Shown here piece after piece: positions 52,080 through 60,410 of a stretch of 64,000 nt of DNA. The notes beneath the pieces are model-generated. The model was given only the letters and a program-made list of their open reading frames with translations, ran no database searches and was not told the origin of the DNA. How positions within the stretch are numbered: the first letter of the stretch is position 1; every line of letters starts with the position of its first letter. This DNA is from Glycomyces algeriensis. GTDB lineage: Bacteria > Actinomycetota > Actinomycetes > Mycobacteriales > Micromonosporaceae. A program made the translations under genes and the position numbers. Where the stretch lies: positions 186,001-250,000 of the forward strand of contig NZ_JAPZVR010000006.1 of assembly GCF_027622855.1 (NCBI RefSeq), in the 5' to 3' direction.

Positions 52080-52130
52080 GGTCTCGGGGCCTTGACCTCG
52101 GCTTTGTGAAGCCGTTATGTTCAGTTGACC

Positions 52131-52178
52131 CGGGCGCAATCGTCCCATGATTGGATCACGATCGGGTGATTGCGCCCG
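52131..52178. terminator. Inverted repeat between conservon and nucleotidase
   Basis: Perfect 11-bp arms CGGGCGCAATC (52131-52141) and GATTGCGCCCG (52168-52178), 26 bases apart. It may terminate the conservon message or form a leader structure of the nucleotidase. Confidence 0.6.
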
Positions 52179-52208
52179 CCGTCCCCCGAGCCCAGTCCCT
52201 GGAGAGCA

Positions 52209-53948
52209 ATGAAGCCCAAACACAAGCGCCTCGCGGCGGCGGGTGCCGCCGCGGCGCTCGCCGCGACCACGCTCGTTGTCGGCGCCTGGTCCGCGAACGC
52301 CGGCCAGGCGAACCACGGCCGCGAGATCGACATGCAGCTGCTGGCGATCAACGACTTCCACGGCCACGTCGAGGCCTCCTCCGGCGACACGTACCCGGTG
52401 GACGGCGTGAACGTCCCCGCAGGCGGCGCCGAGTACCTCGCGGCCCACCTCGAGCAGGCCCGCGAGGGCGAGCGCTACTCGACCACTGTGGCCGCCGGCG
52501 ACCTCATCGGCGCGAGCCCGTTCATGTCGGCGATCTTCGACGACGAGCCGACGATCGAGTCCCTGAACGCCATGGGCGTCGAGGTCTCCTCGGTCGGCAA
52601 CCACGAGTTCGACGCCGGATTCGACGAGCTGAATCGCATCATCGAGGGCGACGAGGACTTCGAGGGCGCGGACTTCCCGTACCTCGGCGCGAACGTCGTC
52701 GACGAGGCCACCGGCAAGACGGTCCTCGACCCGTACTGGGTCAAGGACTTCGGCCGCGGCGTCAAGGTCGGCTTCATCGGCATGACCCTCGAAGGCACCG
52801 GCGACATCGTCTCCAAGTCCGGCATCGAGGGCCTGGAGTTCCGCGACGAGGTCGAGACCGCGAACAAGTACGCGAAGGAGCTCAAGCGCAAGGGCGTCAA
52901 CTCGATCGTGGTCCTGCTCCACGAGGGCGGCGTCCCGGTCGCCGAGGACACCGGCCACGACTGCGAGTCCCTGGACGGCTCCGGCGTCGGCATGTCCGGC
53001 CCCATCGTGGACATCGCCGAGACCATGACCCCGCTCGTGGACATCCTCGTCACCGGCCACACGCACCAGGAGTACGTGTGCTCGGTGCCCGACCCGGCCG
53101 GGAACCCGCGCATGGTCACCTCCGCGTCGTCCTACGGCCGCGTGTTCACCCAGATCGACGCCACGTACGACCGCCGCACCAAGGACATCGTGCGCTCCTC
53201 GGTCACCGGCTCGAACACCGTCGTCACCCGCGACGTCGACCTCGACGCCTTCGAGTCCGACGACGCCCAGTCCGACATCATCGCCGAATACGGCCCCGCC
53301 GCCGAAGAAGCCGGCGGCCGCCTGGTCGGCTACATCGCCGAGGACATCACGCGCGGCAAGACCCGCGCCGAGGAGTTCCCGCTCGGCAGCCTCATCGCCG
53401 ACGCGCAGCTGTGGAACACCGCCGGTGCCGACACCGGCGGCGCCGAGATCGCCCTCCTGAACCCCGGCGGCGTCCGCGACGACCTCCTCGTCGACGAGGG
53501 CGTCAAGGGCGAGGTCTCCTACCGCGAGGTCTTCGACGTGCAGCCGTTCAACAACTACGTGGTCACCCTCGACATGACCGGCGCGCAGCTCCTCAAGGCG
53601 CTCCAGCAGCAGCTCCCGATCCCGGGCGGCCGCTCCACGACGCTGCAGCTCCAGGTCTCCGAGGGCTTCACGTACACATGGGACAAGACGAAGACCGGCC
53701 CCGACCAGATCGTGGCCGGCTCGCTGACCCTCAACGGCGAGCCGATCGTCGCCGACCAGACCTACCGGGTCACGACGAACTCGTTCCTCGCCGAAGGCGG
53801 CGACTCGTTCACCGCGTTCACCGAAGGCGCGAACACGCTCTTCGGCGAGCTCGATGTGGACGCCTTCGAGGACTACATCGCCGAGTTCGGCACCGCCGGG
53901 GCGCCGCTGCAGGCGCCCGAGCTCGGACGGGTCACAGTGATCTCCTAG
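52209..53948 (+). CDS. Secreted 5'-nucleotidase / metallophosphatase
   Basis: 579-aa exported enzyme that removes phosphate from extracellular nucleotides or related esters. The signal peptide (MKPKHKRLAAAGAAAALAAT) ends near residue 35. The metallophosphatase domain has NDFHGH, AAGDLIGAS, GNHEFD and GHTHQEY. The C-terminal nucleotidase domain has NPGGVRDDL and FNNYVVTLDMTG. No sortase motif or membrane anchor follows, so it is released. GGAG lies seven bases before ATG 52209. It ends at a strong terminator. Confidence 0.92.
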   Translation: MKPKHKRLAAAGAAAALAATTLVVGAWSANAGQANHGREIDMQLLAINDFHGHVEASSGDTYPVDGVNVPAGGAEYLAAHLEQAREGERYSTTVAAGDLIGASPFMSAIFDDEPTIESLNAMGVEVSSVGNHEFDAGFDELNRIIEGDEDFEGADFPYLGANVVDEATGKTVLDPYWVKDFGRGVKVGFIGMTLEGTGDIVSKSGIEGLEFRDEVETANKYAKELKRKGVNSIVVLLHEGGVPVAEDTGHDCESLDGSGVGMSGPIVDIAETMTPLVDILVTGHTHQEYVCSVPDPAGNPRMVTSASSYGRVFTQIDATYDRRTKDIVRSSVTGSNTVVTRDVDLDAFESDDAQSDIIAEYGPAAEEAGGRLVGYIAEDITRGKTRAEEFPLGSLIADAQLWNTAGADTGGAEIALLNPGGVRDDLLVDEGVKGEVSYREVFDVQPFNNYVVTLDMTGAQLLKALQQQLPIPGGRSTTLQLQVSEGFTYTWDKTKTGPDQIVAGSLTLNGEPIVADQTYRVTTNSFLAEGGDSFTAFTEGANTLFGELDVDAFEDYIAEFGTAGAPLQAPELGRVTVIS

Positions 53949-53963
53949 CAACCTGAGCGGATT

Positions 53964-53999
53964 CACAGCGGCGGAGCAGCGGAATGCTCCGCCGCTGTG
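53964..53999 (+). terminator. Terminator after the nucleotidase
   Basis: Perfect 15-bp stem CACAGCGGCGGAGCA / TGCTCCGCCGCTGTG with a 6-base loop. Confidence 0.87.
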
Positions 54000-54067
54000 T
54001 CGTGTTTGAGGCGGTGACCGGATAAGCTCGGAATCACCCTTGAAATTCCAACGGAGGACCGCAGGTC

Positions 54068-54889
54068 ATGGCAATGCAGAGCAGGAACTCATCCCTTCGA
54101 AATATGGTGAAGACCCAGTACAACGAGCAGCACATGGGTGCCGCGTACGGGCCTTACGGGCAGATGACCCAGGCTCCGCAGGCTGAGACCATGCGGATCG
54201 ACGACGTCATCGTCCGCACTGTGGCCCTCGTTGCCGCGACCTTCGTCGCGGCGATCTTCACGTACTCGATGGTCGCCGACGGCATCGCGAACAACGACTC
54301 GGACGCCATCGGCACCGCCATGATGCTCGGGACGATCGGCATGGTCGTGGGCCTCGGCATCATGATCTTCTCGATGTTCAAGCCGGTCACGAACCCGTTC
54401 GTGGCCTTCGCCTACGCGATCGGCCAGGGCCTCCTCCTCGGCGGCGTCTCCGCCGTGTTCGAGCAGCAGTGGCCCGGCATCGTCGTGAACGCCCTCCTCG
54501 CGACCATCCTCGTGTTCGGCGCGATGCTGGCCCTGTTCAAGTTCCGCATCCTCAAGAACTCGCCGATGTTCACCAAGGTGATCGTCGGCGCGGGCATCGG
54601 CATCTTCGCCCTCTCGATGGTCAACCTCATCGCCAGCGCGCTCGGCGTGGACCTCGGCCTGTTCGCCGCTCCCGGCGAGTCGGTCTCGGCGCTCCAGTGG
54701 ATCATCGCGATCGGCATCACCCTGTGGGCCGCGTTCTCGTTTATTCTCGACTTCGACATGATCGAGTACTCCGCCGCGCACGGCGCCCCGAAGAAATACG
54801 CCTGGGCGGGGGCCTTCGGCCTCACCGCGGGCCTCATCTTCCTGTACTGGAACCTGCTTCGCCTCATGTCTTACTTCCAGGGCGACTAA
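54068..54889 (+). CDS. Bax inhibitor-1/YccA family membrane protein
   Basis: 273-aa integral membrane protein with seven predicted spans after a hydrophilic N-terminal segment (about residues 1-45). Family features are the MRIDDVIVRTVALV start of the core, the FAYAIGQGLLLGGVSAVFE segment, and the C-terminal ILDFDMIEYSAAHGAPKKYAW with the di-aspartyl sensor pair region. BI-1 relatives may conduct calcium; the bacterial role is not settled. GGAGG ten bases before ATG 54068; ATG 54074 is an alternative. The small gene at 54895 follows after five bases. Confidence 0.9.
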   Translation: MAMQSRNSSLRNMVKTQYNEQHMGAAYGPYGQMTQAPQAETMRIDDVIVRTVALVAATFVAAIFTYSMVADGIANNDSDAIGTAMMLGTIGMVVGLGIMIFSMFKPVTNPFVAFAYAIGQGLLLGGVSAVFEQQWPGIVVNALLATILVFGAMLALFKFRILKNSPMFTKVIVGAGIGIFALSMVNLIASALGVDLGLFAAPGESVSALQWIIAIGITLWAAFSFILDFDMIEYSAAHGAPKKYAWAGAFGLTAGLIFLYWNLLRLMSYFQGD

Positions 54890-54894
54890 TCACA

Positions 54895-55197
54895 TTGAGC
54901 ACTGCACTCGAGCGGGCGATCGGGCGTGTCGTAGAAGGCACGCGCCACTGGTCGCCCGCTCGTTGGTCTGCTAAGGCCGTACCGATGCACCGCCTGGTCC
55001 AGACCCTCGCGGACCTCGCGGCCGACGCCGAGGGGCAGCCGCGGCGCACAGTGCCGCGCCTGTCCAACGACACGCACCTGCCCGACCAGCTCCAGGTGGT
55101 CGGGCTCGACCTCCTCGAGTACGAGTCGAAGCTCACCGAGGAGCAGCGTGCAGCCGCTGAAGCGGCGATCCAGCGGGCCCGGTCCGCGCTGTTCTAG
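54895..55197 (+). CDS. Hypothetical protein, 100 aa, downstream of BI-1
   Basis: Not assigned to a named family. Basic N-terminal half (IGRVVEGTRHWSPARWSAK), then VPRLSNDTHLPDQLQVVGLDLLEYE and a helical end. No signal peptide or membrane span. TTG 54895 is used because the reading frame with good codon bias begins here, five bases after the BI-1 stop; no ATG is available near. The stop codon lies inside the left arm of the palindromic element at 55194. Probably co-expressed with BI-1. Confidence 0.65.
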   Translation: MSTALERAIGRVVEGTRHWSPARWSAKAVPMHRLVQTLADLAADAEGQPRRTVPRLSNDTHLPDQLQVVGLDLLEYESKLTEEQRAAAEAAIQRARSALF

Positions 55198-55360
55198 GGC
55201 CTGTCCTGTGCATCAGACCGGTCGTTATCCGGCCCGTTTGCCCGCTCGCTGCGTTGTCGGCCCTCCAGATACAACACCGGTATCTGGAGGGCCTTCCGCC
55301 TTGCGGGCGAACAAACGGACTCGGATACCGCCGCTCCCTGATACACAGGACAGGCCCTAG
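55194..55360. mobile_element. Palindromic MITE-like element, copy 1
   Basis: Perfect 17-bp terminal inverted repeats beginning with CTAG (55194-55210 and 55344-55360) enclose a core (55224-55330) with its own stem: CCCTCCAGATAC pairs with GTATCTGGAGGG around an AACACCG-type loop. The stop codons of both convergent flanking genes lie in the arms. The core recurs at 60247-60384. No transposase is present. Confidence 0.7.
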
Positions 55361-57510
55361 CCCGCCCCGTTCCACCCGGCCATGAGCAGGGCCGCGTCGT
55401 CGAGGGCTTCCACCACGTTGTCGGACTCCCAGCGCAGCACGCTGCGCCGCGTCCGCGTGTCGCGGTCCTCGATGGCCGCGAGGCGGTAGTCGAGGCGCTG
55501 CACGGCCTCGCTGAGGTCGATGCCGCGCGGCGGCGCGTCGCCGCGGGCCAGCGCGGCGAGCCGCAGGTAGGCCGTGTCGAGGGAGTCCGCGAACGCGTCG
55601 ACCCCCGCGAGGCCGTTCGCCTGCTCGTCCCGGCCCAGTGTCGCGTTCACGGCGACCAGTGCCCTTGCGGCCCTTGACAATGCCGCTTCAGCACCGAGTG
55701 CGTCCGCCGAGAGCGGGCCCGGTCCGGCGACGGGTTCGGCCTTGGCCTGGTCGGCCGCGCTGGTGAGGGCGGACCGGCGGGCCCTGATCCGGTCGATGGC
55801 GGCGTGCATGACCTTGCGGTCGTAGTCCGCCGGGTGGGCCTGGCGGTCGAGGGAGAGCCGGGCGTAGTCGCGGTAGGCGTCGACGAGGTCGCCGAGGAGG
55901 TCGCCGAGGCGGCGGGTCTGCCAGGTGGGGGCGAGCGCGTAGAAGCCGATCGCGAGCCCTGCGCCGACGAGGGTGCAGGCGCCCCGGTCGAAGGCGGCGG
56001 CGATGGGGCTTTCGCCGGAGAGGTCGATCTGGAACACGGTGAATCCGGAGACGGCGGCGGCGAACACGAGCATCGAGACGGGCCGCGTCAGGTAGGCGAT
56101 GAGGGCGTAGGCGAGCACGATGAGGCTCAGCCACAGCTGGTCCTGGGGGAGCAGGAGTCCGAGGAGCGAGGCGAGGACGACGCCGCCGGTGGTGCCGACG
56201 GCGCGGGTGACGCCGCGGGTGAGGGTCCCGGCGAAGTCGGCTTGCAGGACGAGCCAGGCGGTGAGCGGGATCCAGTAGCCGTGGTCGGTGGGCCAGGCGA
56301 GGCCGATGGTCATGGCGAGTGCGATGACGCCGGCGCGGCGCAGGGCGTGGTGGATCACGGGGTCGCGGCGGTGGAGGCGGGCCCGGAGCTGGCCGAGGGC
56401 CTGGCGGGCGGTGCTGGTGGCGTGCGCGAGGGCGGGGTCGGGGGGGGCGGGGGCGGCCGCGGCGGGGGGGGGGGGGGGGGCGGCGCCGGGGGGGGGGGGG
56501 GGGGGGGGGGCCCCGCCGCCCCCGCCGCCGGCGGTGATGCGTTCGGCGAATCCGCCGGTCTCGTGGAGGGTGCGCAGGAGCCCGCCGATCTCGGTGGGCA
56601 TGGTGCCGGTGGCGGTGGCCATGGGGTTTTGGGAGAGGCCGTCGAGGAGCGCGTCCCAGTCGAGTTCGGTCGGTTTGCGGGCGGTGATCTGCTCGCCGAA
56701 GTGGCCGAGGAGCCGCGCGGCGAGTTCCAAAGCCTCCGAGTAGAACTCGACGGTGTCGCGGTCCTGCGCGTCGGCGCGGGCGCGTGCGGAGGCGACCCGG
56801 CCGATCGCGGTGGAGACGGCGTAGATCTGGCGGCGGGCCTCCAGTATCGCCGCGGGCAGGGCCCGGCGGCGGTCGAGTTCCCGGGCGGCCTCGAAGAGCG
56901 GTTCGGTGCGGAACGGCGCGTCGGGGTCGGCGGCGAGGCCGTCCGCTTCGGCGGCGAGGGCGAGCCAGGCGTCGGCGAGGGTGCGCCGGTCCTCGGCCCA
57001 CCGGTAGTACGGGGGCAGGAGCGCCGTCAGCGCCTGCACCGCGCCGCCCGCCGCGCAGGCGACGGCCGCGAGGAGCACTCCGGCGTGGGCGGTGAGGTGG
57101 TCGGCGAGGAAGAACATGATGCCGGAGACGGTGAAGGTGACGCCCGCGACGTGTGTGACCGAGCCGATGAACGTGAGCGTGAACGCATAGGCGGCGGCCG
57201 CGGCGATGAGGATGAGCGGGTCGCCGATGGAGCCGAGGACGACCCCGAGGGATCCGGCCGCGCCGACCAGCAGCGGCAGGGAGGGCCCGGTGCGGGTGCC
57301 GGGGGTGAGCATCGCGACGCCGCCGAGCCACGCGCCCATGACCGCGGCCTGCCCCCACGACGGGTGGCCTGCGAAGGCGACGGCGCTCATGGCGGCCGCG
57401 ATGCCGAACGCGGCGCGCACCGCGAGGACCGGCACGGCCTCGCCCGGGGTCCATGACCGCAGGTCCCGGCCGACCCGGCGGAACGATTCGCGGACCCCAG
57501 GGTTGAGCAC
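55357..57510 (-). CDS. FUSC-family (aromatic acid exporter-like) membrane protein
   Basis: 717-aa protein with two blocks of about five spans (residues about 25-165 and 380-510) and large cytosolic parts, the layout of FUSC/ArAE exporters. Substrate unknown. A low-complexity linker of Gly and Pro at about residues 330-360 is encoded by G tracts of 17 and 23 bases. GTG 57510 gives [15 protein letters not shown]; the open frame extends far upstream across guaA but only as antisense sequence. Its start is 57 bases from guaA on the other strand, and its end lies in the MITE arm. Confidence 0.82.
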   Translation of the reverse strand: MLNPGVRESFRRVGRDLRSWTPGEAVPVLAVRAAFGIAAAMSAVAFAGHPSWGQAAVMGAWLGGVAMLTPGTRTGPSLPLLVGAAGSLGVVLGSIGDPLILIAAAAAYAFTLTFIGSVTHVAGVTFTVSGIMFFLADHLTAHAGVLLAAVACAAGGAVQALTALLPPYYRWAEDRRTLADAWLALAAEADGLAADPDAPFRTEPLFEAARELDRRRALPAAILEARRQIYAVSTAIGRVASARARADAQDRDTVEFYSEALELAARLLGHFGEQITARKPTELDWDALLDGLSQNPMATATGTMPTEIGGLLRTLHETGGFAERITAGGGGGGAPPPPPPPGAAPPPPPAAAAPAPPDPALAHATSTARQALGQLRARLHRRDPVIHHALRRAGVIALAMTIGLAWPTDHGYWIPLTAWLVLQADFAGTLTRGVTRAVGTTGGVVLASLLGLLLPQDQLWLSLIVLAYALIAYLTRPVSMLVFAAAVSGFTVFQIDLSGESPIAAAFDRGACTLVGAGLAIGFYALAPTWQTRRLGDLLGDLVDAYRDYARLSLDRQAHPADYDRKVMHAAIDRIRARRSALTSAADQAKAEPVAGPGPLSADALGAEAALSRAARALVAVNATLGRDEQANGLAGVDAFADSLDTAYLRLAALARGDAPPRGIDLSEAVQRLDYRLAAIEDRDTRTRRSVLRWESDNVVEALDDAALLMAGWNGAG
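56464..56510. repeat. Homopolymeric G tracts (17 and 23 bases)
   Basis: Runs of 17 G (56464-56480) and 23 G (56488-56510) separated by CGGCGCC. They lie inside the FUSC coding region on the opposite strand. A one-base change would break the frame, so either slippage occurs in vivo or the length is a sequencing error. Confidence 0.9.
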
Positions 57511-57555
57511 GTCATCAGGGTAGCCGCGCCTTCCGGTGTGAGGCCCCTTACCGGT

Positions 57556-57567
57556 TACCCTGGTGGC
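57556..57567 (+). promoter_or_regulatory. Leaderless promoter of guaA (-10 TACCCT)
   Basis: TACCCT at 57556-57561 with six bases to ATG 57568; there is no Shine-Dalgarno. The region is shared with the divergent FUSC gene. Confidence 0.55.
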
Positions 57568-59112
57568 ATGCGACAAACGGTGCTGGTGGTCGACTTCGGT
57601 GCGCAGTACGCGCAGCTCATTGCGCGGCGCGTCCGCGAAGCGAACGTCTACTCGGAGATCGTGCCCTCCTCGATGCCCGCGAGCGAGATGCTCGCCAAGG
57701 AGCCGGCCGCGATCATCCTCTCGGGCGGTCCTTCGAGCGTGTACGCCGAAGGAGCTCCGCAGGTCGACCGCGCCCTCTTCGAGGCGGGCGTGCCCGTCCT
57801 CGGGATCTGCTACGGCTTCCAGGCCATGGCGGCCTCCCTCGGCGGGACCGTCGCCAAGACCGGGCTCTCCGAGTACGGCGGCACCGAACTCGACGTCGTC
57901 TGCGCCTCGAAGCTCCTTGCAGGCCTTCCCGAGCACCAGTCGGTGTGGATGAGCCACGGCGACTCCGTGACCGAGGCCCCCGCCGGGTTCGAGGTGGTGG
58001 CCCGCACCAACGGCGCCCCCGTCGCGGCGTTCGAGAACCTCGACAAGCGCCTCGCGGGCGTCCAGTACCACCCCGAGGTCGCCCACACCCCGCACGGCCA
58101 GGCCGTCATCCGCCACTTCCTGCACGACATCGCCGGCATCAAGCCGAACTGGACGAACTCGGCGATCATCGACGAGCAGGTCGCCGCGATCCGCGAGCAG
58201 GTCGGCGACAAGCGCGTCCTGTGCGCCCTCTCCGGCGGCGTCGACTCCTCCGTGGCCGCGGCGCTCGTGCACCGCGCCGTCGGCGACCAGCTCACCTGCG
58301 TCTTCGTCGACCACGGGCTCCTGCGCGCCGGCGAGGCCGAGCAGGTCGAGAAGGACTACGCGCAGCTCACCGGCATCGACGTGCGCGCCGTGGACGTCTC
58401 CGAACAGTTCCTCACCGCCCTCAAGGGCGTCACGGACCCGGAGGAGAAGCGCAAGATCATCGGCCGCGAGTTCATCCGCACCTTCGAGGCCGCCGCCCGC
58501 GAGATCGCCGAAGAGCAGGGCATCGACTTCCTCGTCCAGGGCACCCTGTACCCGGACGTGGTCGAGTCCGGCGGGGGCACCGGCACCGCGAACATCAAGA
58601 GCCACCACAACGTGGGGGGCCTGCCCGACGACCTCCAGTTCGCGCTCATCGAGCCGCTCCGCACCCTCTTCAAGGACGAGGTCCGCGCGATCGGCCTCGA
58701 ACTGGGCCTGCCCGAGGCGATGGTCTGGCGCCACCCGTTCCCCGGCCCCGGCCTGGGCATCCGCATCGTCGGCGAGATCACCCGCGAACGCCTCGACCTG
58801 CTCAAAGCGGCCGACGCGATCGCCCGCGCCGAGCTCACCGCCGCCGGCCTCGACCGGTCCGTGTGGCAGTTCCCGGTCGTGCTCCTCGCCGACGTCCGCT
58901 CCGTCGGCGTCCAGGGCGACGGCCGCACCTACGGCCACCCGATCGTGCTCCGCCCGGTCTCCTCCGAGGACGCGATGACCGCGGACTGGTCCCGCCTGCC
59001 CTACGAGCTGCTCGCGAAGATCTCCACGCGCATCACCAACGAGGTCGCCGACGTCAACCGCGTCGTGCTCGACGTCACCTCCAAGCCCCCGGGCACCATC
59101 GAGTGGGAATAG
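57568..59112 (+). CDS. guaA: GMP synthase (glutamine-hydrolysing)
   Basis: Converts XMP to GMP with glutamine and ATP; completes the path begun by guaB. 514 aa. The class I amidotransferase domain has catalytic Cys81 (GICYGFQ), His168 and Glu170 (YHPEVAH). The ATP-pyrophosphatase domain has the P-loop SGGVDSS from Ser222, and the C-terminal dimerisation domain ends KPPGTIEWE as usual. ATG 57568 is preceded by a leaderless -10, and the frame-extending GTG at 57538 is not needed. It is followed by five 32-bp repeats. Confidence 0.96.
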   Translation: MRQTVLVVDFGAQYAQLIARRVREANVYSEIVPSSMPASEMLAKEPAAIILSGGPSSVYAEGAPQVDRALFEAGVPVLGICYGFQAMAASLGGTVAKTGLSEYGGTELDVVCASKLLAGLPEHQSVWMSHGDSVTEAPAGFEVVARTNGAPVAAFENLDKRLAGVQYHPEVAHTPHGQAVIRHFLHDIAGIKPNWTNSAIIDEQVAAIREQVGDKRVLCALSGGVDSSVAAALVHRAVGDQLTCVFVDHGLLRAGEAEQVEKDYAQLTGIDVRAVDVSEQFLTALKGVTDPEEKRKIIGREFIRTFEAAAREIAEEQGIDFLVQGTLYPDVVESGGGTGTANIKSHHNVGGLPDDLQFALIEPLRTLFKDEVRAIGLELGLPEAMVWRHPFPGPGLGIRIVGEITRERLDLLKAADAIARAELTAAGLDRSVWQFPVVLLADVRSVGVQGDGRTYGHPIVLRPVSSEDAMTADWSRLPYELLAKISTRITNEVADVNRVVLDVTSKPPGTIEWE

Positions 59113-59113
59113 C

Positions 59114-59273
59114 CTCAGCTCACGCACGGCTCGCAAGTTCCGCCGCTCAGCTCACGCACGGCTCGCAAGTTCCGCCGCTCAGCTCACGCACGGCTCGCAA
59201 GTTCCGCCGCTCAGCTCACGCACGGCTCGCAAGCTTCGCCGCTCAGCTCACGCACGGCTCGCAAGCTTCGCCG
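59114..59273. repeat. Five tandem 32-bp repeats after guaA
   Basis: Units start at 59114, 59146, 59178, 59210 and 59242. Units 1-3 are identical; units 4-5 carry AAGCTTCGCC in place of AAGTTCCGCC. There are no spacers, so this is not a CRISPR array. The part ACGGCTCGCAAG(C)TTCGCCG recurs inverted at 60327-60346 and, shortened, at 16154-16172. Confidence 0.95.
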
Positions 59274-59292
59274 TGGTGCCGTGATCACGCCG

Positions 59293-59304
59293 TACAGTTG
59301 AGGG
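59293..59304 (+). promoter_or_regulatory. Leaderless promoter of the double-NUDIX gene (-10 TACAGT)
   Basis: TACAGT at 59293-59298 with six bases to ATG 59305. The GAGGG directly before the ATG is too close to act as a ribosome site. Confidence 0.55.
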
Positions 59305-60222
59305 ATGCAATTCCGGATAGCTGCGTACGGGGAGGTCCGTGACGAGAACGGCCGGGTCCTGCTGACGAGGCGGACCCGCGGACGCGAAGCGGGCCCCTGG
59401 CACCTGCCGGGCGGCGTGCTCGACCACGGCGAGCCCCCGAAGCGGGCCGCCGGGCGCCTGGTGCTTGAGCACACGGGCTACGAGGTCGCTGTCGGCGCAC
59501 CGCTCGAAGCGGTCGCCGTCGCCAGGCGCGGCGTCCACACCAACGCGATCATCTACACCGCGAAGGTCACCGGCGACCCCGGCGACGACTTCGAAGGCGA
59601 CACCGCCGAATGGGTCGAACCGGCCCGCGCGGCCGCCGAGTCCCATTCGCCGTTCGTTTCCGCCTGCCTGCACCTCGCCGACGACCGCCTCGCCGGCCGC
59701 GTCGACAAGGCCCCCCAGGAGACCCGGCCCGTCCCGCCTTCAAAGGCCAAGAAGGGCCGCCGCAGGCGCGGCCAGCGCTTCGGCGCGTACGGGGTCGTCG
59801 CCGACGGCGACGGCCGCATCCTCCTCGCCCGCATCGCCGAGGGCTACCCCGGCGGCGGCACCTGGCACCTGCCCGGCGGCGGCGTCGACTTCGGCGAGTC
59901 CCCGCGCGCGGCCGTCTCCCGCGAGATCTACGAGGAGACCGGCCAGGAGGCCCAGGTGGGCGAACTGCTCAACGTCACGTCGTTCCGGCACCGCCGCGCG
60001 ATCGGCCCCGAGGGGTACCCGCTCGACTGGCACGGGGTCCGCGCGATCTATTCGGCCACCGTCGAGGACCCGTCCGCCGCGCAGGTGGTCGAGGCCGCCG
60101 GCGGCTCCACCAGCGAGTCGCGCTGGTGGGACGCGGACGCGCTCGACGACCTGCCGCTCTCGGCGGCCGTCGAGGACGCCCTGCAAGTGGTGGACCTGAA
60201 GAACCTGGCCGCTCAGGCTTAG
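59305..60222 (+). CDS. Tandem NUDIX protein with one decayed domain
   Basis: 305 aa with two NUDIX folds joined by a basic linker (about residues 137-155). Domain 1 (residues 1-130) has LPGGVLDHGEPPKRAAGRLVLEHTGY: the REUxEExGU core is RLVLEHTGY, so metal-binding Glu residues are lost and it should not hydrolyse. Domain 2 (residues 155-295) has an intact box, GGGVDFGESPRAAVSREIYEETGQ in part, with R-E-x2-E-E. Substrate unknown. Transcription is likely leaderless. An upstream tandem repeat separates it from guaA. Confidence 0.87.
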   Translation: MQFRIAAYGEVRDENGRVLLTRRTRGREAGPWHLPGGVLDHGEPPKRAAGRLVLEHTGYEVAVGAPLEAVAVARRGVHTNAIIYTAKVTGDPGDDFEGDTAEWVEPARAAAESHSPFVSACLHLADDRLAGRVDKAPQETRPVPPSKAKKGRRRRGQRFGAYGVVADGDGRILLARIAEGYPGGGTWHLPGGGVDFGESPRAAVSREIYEETGQEAQVGELLNVTSFRHRRAIGPEGYPLDWHGVRAIYSATVEDPSAAQVVEAAGGSTSESRWWDADALDDLPLSAAVEDALQVVDLKNLAAQA

Positions 60223-60238
60223 AGGGTCCCCGCGTCCC

Positions 60239-60400
60239 GGGCGGCCGTTGTCCGGCCCGTTTGCCCGCACGCTTCGTTGTCGACCCCCCGATACAACACC
60301 GGTATCGGGTGGGTCCTCCGCAGTCTCGGCGACGCTTGCGAGCCGTCAATCGGTTAGCGAGCGAACAAACGGACTCGGATACCGACTCACCGGGGATGCG
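60239..60400. mobile_element. Palindromic MITE-like element, copy 2
   Basis: The core 60247-60384 matches copy 1 at both ends (TCCGGCCCGTTTGCCCGC on the left, GCGAACAAACGGACTCGG on the right), with the same ATACAACACCGGTAT hairpin centre. It carries an extra segment of about 30 bases containing the inverted 20-bp motif of the guaA-downstream repeats. The outer ends differ from copy 1. Confidence 0.7.
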
Positions 60401-60410
60401 CGGGGATCCC

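Noticed and set aside
55357-59136. 1259-codon minus-strand frame spanning FUSC and guaA
   Set aside because: Only its last 717 codons are a real protein; the rest is antisense to guaA.
59114-59273. CRISPR array
   Set aside because: The 32-bp units are directly adjacent without spacers, and no cas genes are present.
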